DNA of 64,000 bases, from the NCBI GenBank assembly GCA_019359155.1, contig JAHHHV010000065.1, positions 1 through 64,000 on the forward strand, read 5' to 3'. This DNA is from Pegethrix bostrychoides GSE-TBD4-15B. GTDB taxonomy: Bacteria; Cyanobacteriota; Cyanobacteriia; Elainellales; Elainellaceae. Made by a program: the position numbers and the translations under genes. The notes beneath the pieces are model-generated. The model saw only the letters and a program-made list of their open reading frames with translations, did no database searches and had not been told where the DNA came from. Shown piece by piece: positions 1-7,961 of this stretch (position 1 is the first letter of the stretch; each line of letters opens with the position of its first letter).

Positions 1-2
1 AT

Positions 3-104
3 GCTTCTGCTCAAGGCGAAGAGATTATGGAAAGTGTGGCTGCACTGACCTCTAGAGGATTCGTTGGCGAGCGAAGCGCAGGGTGGGGCGAGTCGATATG
101 TTAG
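3..104 (+). CDS. Possible C-terminal end of a gene truncated by the window edge
   Basis: An open frame enters from the left edge and runs 33 codons to a TAG. It reads ASAQGEEIMESVAALTSRGF and onward, which has protein-like composition, whereas the other two plus frames stop within 20 codons. I do not recognise the product. It could equally be a chance open frame. Confidence 0.25.
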   Translation, partial: ASAQGEEIMESVAALTSRGFVGERSAGWGESIC

Positions 105-203
105 TAGACATCTACTGTCGCCCGTTGCATGGTCGTCACCCACCCTGTTTCCCAGTCTTGAAGTTGAGTTTATCGCCTCTACTTCTGTCCTGTCCCCCCA
201 TAA

Positions 204-281
204 AATCGTTGCAGCGGCGGAATAAGGATGGTCGGAGAAGATGCAAAAGTTAATCGCCGCCGCTGAACTCAATCGTTGTAC
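204..281. repeat. Imperfect palindrome, attC-like, downstream of the kinase operon
   Basis: A perfect 9-bp inverted repeat (CAGCGGCGG at 212-220, CCGCCGCTG at 257-265) encloses 36 bp and is flanked on both sides by ATCGTTG-type sequence. The architecture resembles an integron attC site or a decayed remnant of one. The outer core sites are poor matches, so the identity is tentative. It lies just 3' of the minus-strand kinase gene, where an attC would sit in a cassette. Confidence 0.35.
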
Positions 282-330
282 GGCGTCGCCACAGTTGTTT
301 AGCTGCAACCTTTCATGCAGAATTGGCTGC

Positions 331-1602
331 TCAACCCGCTATCGGCAGTCGAATACAAAACATAGTGCCTCGCCCTAACTTTGATTGCACTTCTAGGCTG
401 CCACCGTGTTTTTCTACAGCAATTTGACGGGCGATCGCCAATCCCAATCCTGTCCCTTTGCCCGCGCCTTTCGTCGTAAACAAATGGTCAAAAATGCGCG
501 CCCTCACCTCTTCTGTCATGCCTTTACCATTATCAGCAATCTGAATCTGCACTTGGTTTGCATCAGCGGTGGTACGAATCGTAATCTGTTGAGGGTGAGC
601 TTGTAGCTGATCGAAAGATTGACTTTGCGTCATTTCATCGAACATATCGATCGAATTCGCCAAAATGTTCATAAAAACTTGGTTGAGTTGTCCGGGGTAA
701 CAGTCAATCGCTGGAATATCTCCGTAATCTTGGATCACGTTAATTTCGGGACGATGTTTGTTGGCTTTAAGGCGATATTTCAAAATGAGGATGGTGCTGT
801 TGATGCCATCGTGCAAGTTGCCGCTGACTTTGTATTCCGTATCGGCGCGGGAAAAGGTGCGCAGGCTGGTGCTGATGCCGATGATCCGATCAGTGGCTCC
901 CTGCATGGAGTCCAGCAATTTGGACAAATCTTTCTGGAGGTAGTCTAAATCGATAGCTTCGGCTTTATCTTGAACGGGTGCTGCTGGATTAGGATGGTGT
1001 TGCTGATAGAGGGCGACATAATCCAGTAAATCTTTCACATAGTCTTTGGCATTGTTGATGCTGCCGTTGAGGAAGCCGATCGGATTGTTGATTTCGTGCG
1101 CCACCCCTGCAACCAAATTGCCCAGCGCCGACATTTTTTCACTCTGTACCAATTGCATTTGAATATTCTGGAGTTCGGATACCTTTTTGTTCACCTCCTG
1201 TGCCAGCGTTTGGGTTAAGCGATGTAACTTTAGATGAGTTCTAACTCGTGCTAGTACTTCTTGGGCTTCAAAGGGTTTCGTGACATAATCCACAGCACCC
1301 AATTCCAAAGCCTTTACTTTATTGTCCTTATCGGAGAGAGCCGTCATAAAAATGACCGGAACATTTTGTATTAAGGGAAGGGATTTCAGACATTGACAGG
1401 TTTGAAAGCCGTCAATCCCAGGCATCATGACATCCAGCAAAATGAGGTCAGGGATTTCTTGTGCAACTTGTTGGAGTGCTCGCTCACCGCTGATTGCGAT
1501 CGCCACATCAAAACCCTGCTCTTCAAGGACTTCACGAATGATATCAATATTTGTTGGAGTATCGTCAACGATGAGAATTAATCCTCTCTCAGGAGTGTTC
1601 AT
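331..1602 (-). CDS. Response-regulator/histidine kinase (REC-HisKA-HATPase)
   Basis: This is a 423-residue cytoplasmic two-component protein. Residues 1-125 are a receiver domain (LILIVDD acidic pocket, DVMMPG around the phospho-Asp, K in VTKPF). A short coiled linker follows, then an H-box (GVAHEINNPIGF) and an HATPase with DNGKGM and GKGTGLGLAIA ATP-lid motifs. The REC-first order is common in cyanobacterial kinases that act on a partner regulator. Its ATG overlaps the 3' end of the upstream kinase gene by 14 nt, so the two are probably translationally coupled. No DNA-binding output domain is visible, and the signal is unknown. Confidence 0.9.
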   Translation of the reverse strand: MNTPERGLILIVDDTPTNIDIIREVLEEQGFDVAIAISGERALQQVAQEIPDLILLDVMMPGIDGFQTCQCLKSLPLIQNVPVIFMTALSDKDNKVKALELGAVDYVTKPFEAQEVLARVRTHLKLHRLTQTLAQEVNKKVSELQNIQMQLVQSEKMSALGNLVAGVAHEINNPIGFLNGSINNAKDYVKDLLDYVALYQQHHPNPAAPVQDKAEAIDLDYLQKDLSKLLDSMQGATDRIIGISTSLRTFSRADTEYKVSGNLHDGINSTILILKYRLKANKHRPEINVIQDYGDIPAIDCYPGQLNQVFMNILANSIDMFDEMTQSQSFDQLQAHPQQITIRTTADANQVQIQIADNGKGMTEEVRARIFDHLFTTKGAGKGTGLGLAIARQIAVEKHGGSLEVQSKLGRGTMFCIRLPIAG

Positions 1603-3862
1603 TGAATTGTACTCCTAAAACATTGGATTGCGACTTTAGATGGGTTTGTAGCTGTTGCTCAATTTCCTCGAACTGATACTGTTTAGCCAATCGCAGAATT
1701 TTCTCGGCAAAGACTTGGGAGCGAGGATCTTGCTGTCTAATGTCTGTCATTAGATCGGTAAACTTTTTGAAGCGCCCCTTTTGTGCCAAGGAAAGCAGCT
1801 CCTCTAGCACTGCTAACGGTGGGAGAACCTCTTCATCAGAATCTGATTGAGTACTGTCTTTCTGGCAATCCTCTGATGAGGGTTCATACATCCAATTCAG
1901 ATGTAAATGTTCCTCTAAGAGTTGAAATAGGGTACTGGCGGGCACAGGTTTCGGTAAAAAATCGTCCCCACCTGCTCGAAGTGCCATTTGTTGATCGGTT
2001 TGAGCCACAGAAGCAGAAGAGACGAGGACTTTTAAATGCTTGAAGGACTCTGATTGCCTGATTTGCTTTAACAGTTCAAACCCATTCATGACTGGCATGG
2101 CAATATCGGTAATAATCAGATCTGGCTGAGTTCTCTGAATCTGATCCAGACCTTCCTTGCCATTAGAGGCTTCTAGGAGCGTAAACCCAAGGGGTTCTAA
2201 GAGATTGAGTAACACAGAGCGATTTTCCCAGCGATCATCTATGATCAGGATTTTGCGTCGCTCTCCTCCATAACCGATCGGTTTTTTGGTAGCCCAAGTT
2301 TGCTGTTGCTGCCAATCTAAGACGATCGGCACTGTAACCGTAAAGAAAAAGTGACTGCCTTGACCCAGTTCGCTACGAACTTGGATTTGCCCCCCCATTA
2401 ACTGCACAATCTTCTGACTAATGGCTAGTCCTAGACCCGTCCCCTCAGCCTGACGATGTTGCGCCCCAACTTGCTCAAAGGATTGAAAAAGCCTCCCCAC
2501 ATCTTCAGGGGCAATCCCAACACCGGTATCAGTGACCGTAAACGTCAACATTGCCGTTTGCATCCTTGGGTCGTTTTGGCAATTGACACGAAGTGTTACT
2601 GTGCCGCGATCGGTAAACTTAATCGCATTGCCTAGCAGATTAATTAAAACCTGGCGGAGTCGCGTCTCATCGACAGCAATACCCTGAGGTAATTCAGAAT
2701 CAGTTTCATACTCAAACGTGAGCTTTTTTTGTTCGGCTCGCACCTGGCAGATTTCGACCACACCTTGTAGAAAAGATCCAAAATGGAAGGCTTTGGGAAC
2801 CAATGCTAGTTTGCGCGCTTCGATTTTGGATAAATCCAAAATGTCGTTGATCAACGTCAGCAGGTGGGAACCGCATTGGTGAATGATGTTAATCCCATTC
2901 TGTTCTTTGTCTGAAAGGGTTTTGGAGCATCCGAGGATTTGGGCATAGCCTAAAATTCCATTGAGGGGTGTTCTCAATTCGTGGCTCATATTGGCCAAGA
3001 AGTCACTTTTAGCTTGGTTCGCCTGATCTGCGGCTTGTTTTGCTTTCTCTAGTTCCGCATTGTAGCGAGCCTGTTCCGTCAAATCCACGAAAACAGCAAT
3101 ACTTTGCGTTTCAACTCTCGATAAATGTACCTGAAAAAGCCCAATTTCGCCATTTTTTAGCTGAATTTCGACGGTTGAAGGTTCAACAGAAATCTCAGAT
3201 TGATCTGACTCCTGCAATTTAGTACTCCACTCATGCATCACTTGAAACCGATAAGCTTCATTTGGAAATGCTAAGTTCCACCAGTCAGAAATTTCTGTAA
3301 TTTCCTCTGCTGTAAAGCCTAAAATATCTTGAAAGCGTTGATTAGAAAGAGCCTTGGCACAGCTAAAACCCATTAGATCTCGAAAACCTTGGTTGGATAA
3401 TGGATTTATATTCTGAACATCATGTTCAAATACCAGCATTGGCAGAGGTGACTGCATAATTAAGCGATTGAGCGTTTTCTCGGCTTTTGCTCGTTGCTGT
3501 TCGGCATAATCAATCATGCCTTGAAAATCAATGACTTCTACTGGTTTATCGCCTACAGTCCATGCCAAATGTCCCATCGGCAGGTAAGATACATCTCCAG
3601 GTTTGCAATCAAATTCTGTCCCATCATCCATAACAACGTGCAATATACCTTTAACATGGTATTGAAAATGAGGAGCTAGACAGGTGGAAGTATTCGCTAG
3701 AGGTTGTACAGATGTTGACCAACTCCATCCTGGCTCAAAAACTGCCCTTCCTACAGTCGCGCCTCCAATCTGCATCAGCGCTAATTTCCCTTGTGGAAAA
3801 GCTCGGATATCTTCAACTTCTGTAAAGCTCTTGCATTCTGCACTGTCTTCAAGATATGTCAT
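1589..3862 (-). CDS. Hybrid histidine kinase with N-terminal cupin domain
   Basis: This is a 757-residue soluble hybrid kinase. Residues 1-125 form a cupin-like beta barrel (PHFQYHVKGILHVVMDDG, then KPGDVSYLPMGHLAW). Next come a PAS-like region (about 130-265), a coiled linker, HisKA (FLANMSHELRTPLNGILG), HATPase (DTGVGIAPEDVG, GTGLGLAISQ) and a C-terminal receiver (KILIIDDRWENR, DIAMPVMNG). No membrane segment is present, so it should sense a cytoplasmic cue; the cupin could bind a small ligand or metal. It is the first gene of a two-gene operon with the REC-HisKA kinase, and both are flanked by attC-like palindromes. The cupin assignment comes from pattern, the ligand is unknown. Confidence 0.88.
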   Translation of the reverse strand: MTYLEDSAECKSFTEVEDIRAFPQGKLALMQIGGATVGRAVFEPGWSWSTSVQPLANTSTCLAPHFQYHVKGILHVVMDDGTEFDCKPGDVSYLPMGHLAWTVGDKPVEVIDFQGMIDYAEQQRAKAEKTLNRLIMQSPLPMLVFEHDVQNINPLSNQGFRDLMGFSCAKALSNQRFQDILGFTAEEITEISDWWNLAFPNEAYRFQVMHEWSTKLQESDQSEISVEPSTVEIQLKNGEIGLFQVHLSRVETQSIAVFVDLTEQARYNAELEKAKQAADQANQAKSDFLANMSHELRTPLNGILGYAQILGCSKTLSDKEQNGINIIHQCGSHLLTLINDILDLSKIEARKLALVPKAFHFGSFLQGVVEICQVRAEQKKLTFEYETDSELPQGIAVDETRLRQVLINLLGNAIKFTDRGTVTLRVNCQNDPRMQTAMLTFTVTDTGVGIAPEDVGRLFQSFEQVGAQHRQAEGTGLGLAISQKIVQLMGGQIQVRSELGQGSHFFFTVTVPIVLDWQQQQTWATKKPIGYGGERRKILIIDDRWENRSVLLNLLEPLGFTLLEASNGKEGLDQIQRTQPDLIITDIAMPVMNGFELLKQIRQSESFKHLKVLVSSASVAQTDQQMALRAGGDDFLPKPVPASTLFQLLEEHLHLNWMYEPSSEDCQKDSTQSDSDEEVLPPLAVLEELLSLAQKGRFKKFTDLMTDIRQQDPRSQVFAEKILRLAKQYQFEEIEQQLQTHLKSQSNVLGVQFNEHS

Positions 3863-3975
3863 GGTTTTGGATGGGAGTGCTAAATCCGCATCTAAGAGAA
3901 TTATTGCCTTAGAGTTCCCAAACGATTAGGCGATCTCACCATACTAAAGTCACAGCCCCACAGAGCACCTGAGCC

Positions 3976-4064
3976 GCATAACAACGCCCATCACCCGCCG
4001 CCGATAACCTCAAACTCCCAGCCAGTCACCTTTCGGCGGTCGGTCTGCATTGGGGTCGTTAGCC
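3976..4064 (-). repeat. attC-like imperfect palindrome (possible integron cassette site)
   Basis: Read on the minus strand, this 89-bp element begins with GGCTAAC and ends with GTTATGC, each one step from the attC core consensus (RYYYAAC, GTTRRRY). An inner inverted repeat (TCGGCGG at 4033-4039, CCGCCGA at 3998-4004) sits within long imperfect complementary arms with unpaired bases, as in folded attC sites. It starts 33 bp after the stop codon of the AT-rich gene to its right, the position expected for a cassette. No integrase gene is in the window. Confidence 0.45.
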
Positions 4065-4097
4065 CGCTCGCTATTCGAGAGGTTTGCTACACAATCT

Positions 4098-4817
4098 CTA
4101 CCTGATAAATCTTTTTATTACAACTACTAATGATTCTCCCAATCCGTAAGCAAAATTATACCAACCTCCAGAAATAGCTTTAGCAAAGCTATCTTCTAGC
4201 TCTTTCTCATACTCCACTTGATCAAAGTAAAGTACCCCCCATCCTGGACCTCTTCCCTTAGCATCTCTAATTTTGATAGGACTTGACGAAAAAATATAGA
4301 GTTTAAGCTGATCTCTATATTGCTTAAATGGATTGAGAAACTTTATTGTCATTTCTATATTTTTACCAGATAGAGAAACATTTGCATCTTGAATCTCATT
4401 ATCACTGGAATCTACAATCAGTTTTTCGAGAACTTTGTTTTGAAGATCTTGCGTATCAGTTTTAATCGTAAGAGTAAAGTCTTTAATTGTTTCCTCGCCT
4501 TGATTAAATAAATCTAAAGATGTTCTGTAAAGCGAGTTTACTAAATTCCCCTTGTACTCTAGTTTTATATCTTTCTCCACCTGAGAATCTATATTTAGTA
4601 AAGATACCTGTTCTTTTTTGACAACTTCTATAATCTGTGGCCTCCGCCTAGTTAAAAATCTGACTATTAACCAGCCAATTATCCCAACGATTATTCCTAA
4701 AATAAAAAGTACGTAATTAGAAAATGCTTCATTTAGAAAAAGGTTGTTTAAACCTTGACTTTGAGGATTACTTTGCGCTTGTAATAATAGGAAAAAGATT
4801 GTATTGTCCAAAAACAT
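4098..4817 (-). CDS. Single-pass membrane protein of unknown function
   Basis: I chose the ATG at 4817, giving 239 residues, because it starts directly at the hydrophobic N-terminus (MFLDNTIFFLLL); the frame stays open upstream to 4928 but that extension looks non-coding. The N-terminal hydrophobic stretch is followed by a clear membrane segment (YVLFILGIIVGIIGWLIVRF), a basic stop-transfer RRRP, and about 180 residues of mixed beta-rich cytoplasmic domain. I do not recognise the family. The gene is markedly more AT-rich than its neighbours, stands alone, and is followed by an attC-like palindrome, which suggests acquisition. Its function cannot be inferred. Confidence 0.65.
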   Translation of the reverse strand: MFLDNTIFFLLLQAQSNPQSQGLNNLFLNEAFSNYVLFILGIIVGIIGWLIVRFLTRRRPQIIEVVKKEQVSLLNIDSQVEKDIKLEYKGNLVNSLYRTSLDLFNQGEETIKDFTLTIKTDTQDLQNKVLEKLIVDSSDNEIQDANVSLSGKNIEMTIKFLNPFKQYRDQLKLYIFSSSPIKIRDAKGRGPGWGVLYFDQVEYEKELEDSFAKAISGGWYNFAYGLGESLVVVIKRFIR

Positions 4818-4974
4818 AAAAGTTAGATAAACAAAATATAGATTATGTAGCTTTGTGGACGCCAAACAAAACAGTGTCCAACTGCCTCGTGGTAATCTTA
4901 AAGTGTTTTGGCTTTGGACACCAACCAATTATTTTCAAGTACTTCCTCAGCAAAGAACTTGCTGCATAACTACT
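4818..4974. other. AT-rich upstream region
   Basis: This is the 5' side of the AT-rich membrane protein gene, leading into the 40-bp tandem array. I see no convincing gene in it; the open frames it contains have no coding-like composition. Confidence 0.5.
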
Positions 4975-5180
4975 ATGTAGACGGACAACATCCGCATATC
5001 TACCCTTCAGCATGCATATAGGCGGACTGTTTCCAACTATATCGCCGCTAGAACTATTTAGGCGGACAGCTATCCGCATATCTACCCAAATCGGGTATTT
5101 AGACGGACAACTATCCGCATATTAGCCTTCATATCCATTTGGGCGGACAAGCTTCAGCAATTCTTTAGATGAGCTGCCTG
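4975..5180. repeat. Degenerate 40-41 bp tandem array with internal palindromes
   Basis: The pentamer CGGAC recurs at 4982, 5023, 5063, 5104 and 5144, which are intervals of 41, 40, 41 and 40 bp. The best units read RGRCGGACARCTATCCGCATAT, in which GCGGA and TCCGC form a small hairpin, followed by CTACCC. Units 1, 3 and 4 are well preserved; units 2 and 5 keep only the GGCGGAC half. It lies upstream of the AT-rich minus-strand gene. It could be a decayed recombinase site array or an operator array. Confidence 0.6.
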
Positions 5181-5479
5181 ATCAGCCAAAAATCACCCAA
5201 CGTAAAAAATCGTCTCTCCCCACTTGCGCTCAACCAGAGTTTCAGCTTATGATTTTCCAACTGATTGCGTGAAGCAGTCAGGACAGGTAAAAGCTTAAGG
5301 CGTCGCTGACTAGAAGTGTTACCAGCACAACTAGCCAGCTAACCCGGCCTCCTGATTAGTCCCAGAAGGCAAGGCTGAGTCGATTTTACATCGTGCTCGC
5401 TTCGTTTTACACGCATGTGGTTAGGTGACTCTACGCCTTAAGCTTTCAAACCCACAACCAAAAATACGAGGAAAATATC
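5181..5479. other. Leader region of the 66-codon gene with 14-bp inverted repeats
   Basis: A perfect 14-bp inverted repeat (AAAGCTTAAGGCGT at 5290-5303, ACGCCTTAAGCTTT at 5433-5446) bounds a 157-bp segment ending 33 bp before the next start codon. Smaller hairpins such as CGATTTTACATCG lie inside. It may be a MITE-like insertion or a structured 5' leader. No other gene is visible here. Confidence 0.5.
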
Positions 5480-5680
5480 ATGTCTACAGAGTTCAACGAA
5501 CGTCTGAGTGATTCGCTTGGCCATCAGGCGCAGATTTGGATCGTCGGAACCCGCGAACAAGTCAACCACATCATCAGCGAAATGTACGTTAAGCAGATGA
5601 TTACTGATCGAGGGCAATTCTCGCTGTTGGTTCCCGCACCCTTTGCTCAAGGCAAATTCATGAGCGTCTTGCTGCGGTAA
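5480..5680 (+). CDS. Small conserved-looking hypothetical protein
   Basis: This is a 66-residue soluble protein with no signal peptide or membrane segment. The ATG is preceded by GAGGAAAA at a good spacing, and the composition is protein-like (HQAQIWIVGTREQVNHIISE). The pattern of a short strand, a helix and a strand could fit a small alpha/beta fold. I do not recognise a named family. It stands alone after a structured leader. An open frame on the opposite strand covers the same bases but has no ribosome-binding site and poor composition. Confidence 0.6.
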   Translation: MSTEFNERLSDSLGHQAQIWIVGTREQVNHIISEMYVKQMITDRGQFSLLVPAPFAQGKFMSVLLR

Positions 5681-5943
5681 GCAAACGGCTAGAACAGCGG
5701 AATCACTCAGCTGATGGTGGGCGATTCCGCTGAGATGACCCCAAAGCCATTGAGATGAACAGTCTGACTTTGGATAATGCCGACCATCATCCAGCAGACC
5801 GTGGGAACTGGCTCTCCCGCAATTCGTTACCCTGTACACACAAGCGCTGTCAGCCTCCTAAATCCCCCTTTCTTGAATGCCCATTAGGGCGATGAGTTGG
5901 GGGGGGTAGGGGGCTGAAAAGCGAAAAATCATTCGCCACGGGT

Positions 5944-6681
5944 CTATTGAGGCATCCAAGCCGCAAACTGTTTTTCAGCAGCTTTCAATGGCTCTGAGAT
6001 CGCAGCAAACGTACCCTGAGAGACTGGATCGGGATAAACATCCTCTAGCCCTGCCCCAAGCGCTTGCAGTACCGCTTCTGCAACTTGGCTTGGCTCCACT
6101 TTCTGAATCGGCAGTCCTTCAGTCATCGCGGTATCAACAGGCCCCGGAAAGACACCCACCACTTTTGTGCCCTGTGTCGCCAATTCAGCTCGAATGTCTT
6201 GCGTCAGGGAATTGAGCGCAGCTTTAGATGCACTGTAAGAGCCAAACACAGGAGCATTCGCCACAGAAACCACGGACATCATGTTGACAATTGCGCCGCC
6301 GCCATTCTTCTGCAAGATTGGCGCAAAAGCTCGAACCATCGAAAGCGTCCCGAAGTAGTTGGTATTCATCTCCCATTGAGCTGTCTCTACGCTGCTGGCG
6401 GTAAACAGCCCGCCAGAGCCGATTACACCCGCATTGTTGATCAGCAGTGTGACATCCTGGGCAGCTTGGGCAACCGCATTAACCTGTGCGGTATCTGTGA
6501 TATCCAAAGCGACTGGAATAATGCGGTCGGGGGCGATTGCCACGATATCCTTCAGGCTGTCGATGTTTCGAGCGGCAGCATAAATGCGGCGAGCGCCCGC
6601 TTGGATCAAGGCTTCGACATAGGCTGTGCCAATTCCGCGATTTGCACCTGTGACCAAAGCAACTGAGTCTTGAACGTTCAT
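5944..6681 (-). CDS. SDR family NAD(P)-dependent oxidoreductase
   Basis: This is a 245-residue classical short-chain dehydrogenase. The start at 6681 is preferred over the longer frame because AGGAG lies 7 nt upstream and the protein begins directly at the first strand (SVALVTGANRGIGTAY, the TGxxxGIG dinucleotide motif). The NNAG motif (LLINNAGVIGSGG), the catalytic Ser (MMSVVSVANAP) and YxxxK (YSASKAALNSL) are all present. It is transcribed divergently from a LysR regulator and is the likely target of that regulator. The substrate cannot be read from the sequence. Confidence 0.9.
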   Translation of the reverse strand: MNVQDSVALVTGANRGIGTAYVEALIQAGARRIYAAARNIDSLKDIVAIAPDRIIPVALDITDTAQVNAVAQAAQDVTLLINNAGVIGSGGLFTASSVETAQWEMNTNYFGTLSMVRAFAPILQKNGGGAIVNMMSVVSVANAPVFGSYSASKAALNSLTQDIRAELATQGTKVVGVFPGPVDTAMTEGLPIQKVEPSQVAEAVLQALGAGLEDVYPDPVSQGTFAAISEPLKAAEKQFAAWMPQ

Positions 6682-6807
6682 AAAAATCTCCTGGGTTAAT
6701 GATGAAACTTTTGGCTGGATTGCTCCACTTAGAGTTGAGCTGCTTTCCATGTCTCCCATCTTGATTTATTTCATTTTGTTTGAGAAGACCGGAAAATAGA
6801 ATATGAT

Positions 6808-6826
6808 TTATTCGTATTTGGAATAA
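6808..6826. promoter_or_regulatory. LysR-type operator (T-N11-A) in the divergent promoter
   Basis: The interrupted palindrome TTATTC-N7-GAATAA contains the ATTC-N7-GAAT form of the LysR box, with exact T-N11-A spacing. It lies 9 bp upstream of the lysR start and 127 bp upstream of the SDR start, as expected for autoregulation plus control of the divergent gene. The match is by sequence alone. Confidence 0.5.
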
Positions 6827-6834
6827 TTAAACGC

Positions 6835-7764
6835 ATGGATCGTCTGGACTGCATTCAAAGTTTTGTGCGGGTCGTCGAAACAGGCAGCTTTTCTGCTGTC
6901 GCTCGCGAACTCAACATGACCCAACCTACGATCAGCAAGCAGATTGCGGCGCTAGAAGACTACTTAGATGTGCAGCTGTTGAATCGTTCCACCCGCAGGC
7001 TTCAGCTCACGCCGGAAGGAGAACGGTTTTTTCAGCATTGCCAAGGGGTATTGGATGCCGCTGCCGAGGCCGAAGCCAGCGTTGGGCAACGCCAAAAACC
7101 TGTCGGAATCTTGCGGATAAGCTGCCCTGTAGCATTTGGGCAATATCAGCTGATGCCTCACATTAAGGGGTTTCTAGAGCTTTATCCAGATATCAAGCTG
7201 GATCTGAGCCTGAGCGATGGCTTTATTGACTTGATTGAAGAGGGCACAGCGCTCGCCATCCGCATTGGGCAGGTGAATGATCCGAGTCTGATCGCCCATC
7301 GCATTGGACTCACAAATCGAGTCACAGTAGGTTCGACCAGCTATTTTCGCAACCACCCGGCACCTCAAATCCCCGAAGAATTGGTAGACCATAACTGTAT
7401 CGTCTACACTCGCCTTGCGACGGGGAATGAGTGGCATTTCCAACAGCCAGCCAGCTCTATAGGCGGTACAGCTAAGGTGGTGGTAACAGGCAATCTGCAA
7501 GTCGATAATTCTATAGCCATTCGAGAAGCCGTTTTAGCGGGCTTGGGGATTGCCGTTGCTCCAGTTTGGCTATTTGGTGATTTGCTTCAATCTGATCAGC
7601 TCAGGGTTGTGCTACAGGACTACCAATCCGTACCTTTGCCGATCCATGCCGTTTATCGACGGGGGCGATTTGTGCCCGCAAAAGTGCGCTGTTTCATCGA
7701 ATATCTCACAACAGAGTTCAAACTCAACCCGTGGGTTTCAGACTATGGAGTTGAGCGAGAGTGA
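6835..7764 (+). CDS. LysR family transcriptional regulator
   Basis: This 309-residue protein has an N-terminal winged helix-turn-helix (RLDCIQSFVRVVETGSFSAV, then MTQPTISKQIAALE) and a periplasmic-binding-protein-like effector domain from about residue 90 (ILRISCPVAFGQ). It resembles the group that commonly pairs with SDR oxidoreductases. It is divergent from the SDR gene and has a T-N11-A palindrome in front of its own start, so self-repression and effector-dependent activation of the SDR are likely. The effector is unknown. The Shine-Dalgarno before its ATG is weak. Confidence 0.92.
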   Translation: MDRLDCIQSFVRVVETGSFSAVARELNMTQPTISKQIAALEDYLDVQLLNRSTRRLQLTPEGERFFQHCQGVLDAAAEAEASVGQRQKPVGILRISCPVAFGQYQLMPHIKGFLELYPDIKLDLSLSDGFIDLIEEGTALAIRIGQVNDPSLIAHRIGLTNRVTVGSTSYFRNHPAPQIPEELVDHNCIVYTRLATGNEWHFQQPASSIGGTAKVVVTGNLQVDNSIAIREAVLAGLGIAVAPVWLFGDLLQSDQLRVVLQDYQSVPLPIHAVYRRGRFVPAKVRCFIEYLTTEFKLNPWVSDYGVERE

Positions 7765-7874
7765 CACGCATCCTACGTTTCTCAGCACTTCTAGCCCTGC
7801 TCTACTGCCAATTGAAATATCCAAAATCGATGCGAGAAACCAGATGAGGCTAGAAGCATCTCAACGATAAGCTA

Positions 7875-7961
7875 TTAATGCTGCGAAGAATGCTGGGAAT
7901 AATACTGCGAATACAATCTGGCGCATGGGGTTTCATGGCTAAAGGATGTGGTAATTCTCAT
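7875..7961 (-). CDS. Putative 28-residue peptide with a structured start
   Basis: An ATG lies 7 nt after a perfect AGGAGG and opens a 28-codon frame beginning MRITTSFSHETP and ending YSQYYSQHSSQH before a TAA. The last 12 codons are three degenerate 12-bp repeats encoding xSQ units, a codon-multiple period like the other coding repeats of this window. It follows moaA by 53 nt on the same strand and no gene follows it, so it could be the last cistron of lepB-uma2-moaA or have its own promoter. The start region is locked in interleaved inverted repeats. I do not recognise the peptide. Confidence 0.5.
   Translation of the reverse strand: MRITTSFSHETPCARLYSQYYSQHSSQH

Noticed and set aside
4975-5180. 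CRISPR array
   Set aside because: Units are too degenerate, there is no repeat-spacer alternation with constant repeats, and no cas genes are present.
5438-5839. 133-codon minus-strand frame opposite the 66-codon gene
   Set aside because: No Shine-Dalgarno and poor composition; the plus-strand frame has both a good Shine-Dalgarno and protein-like sequence.
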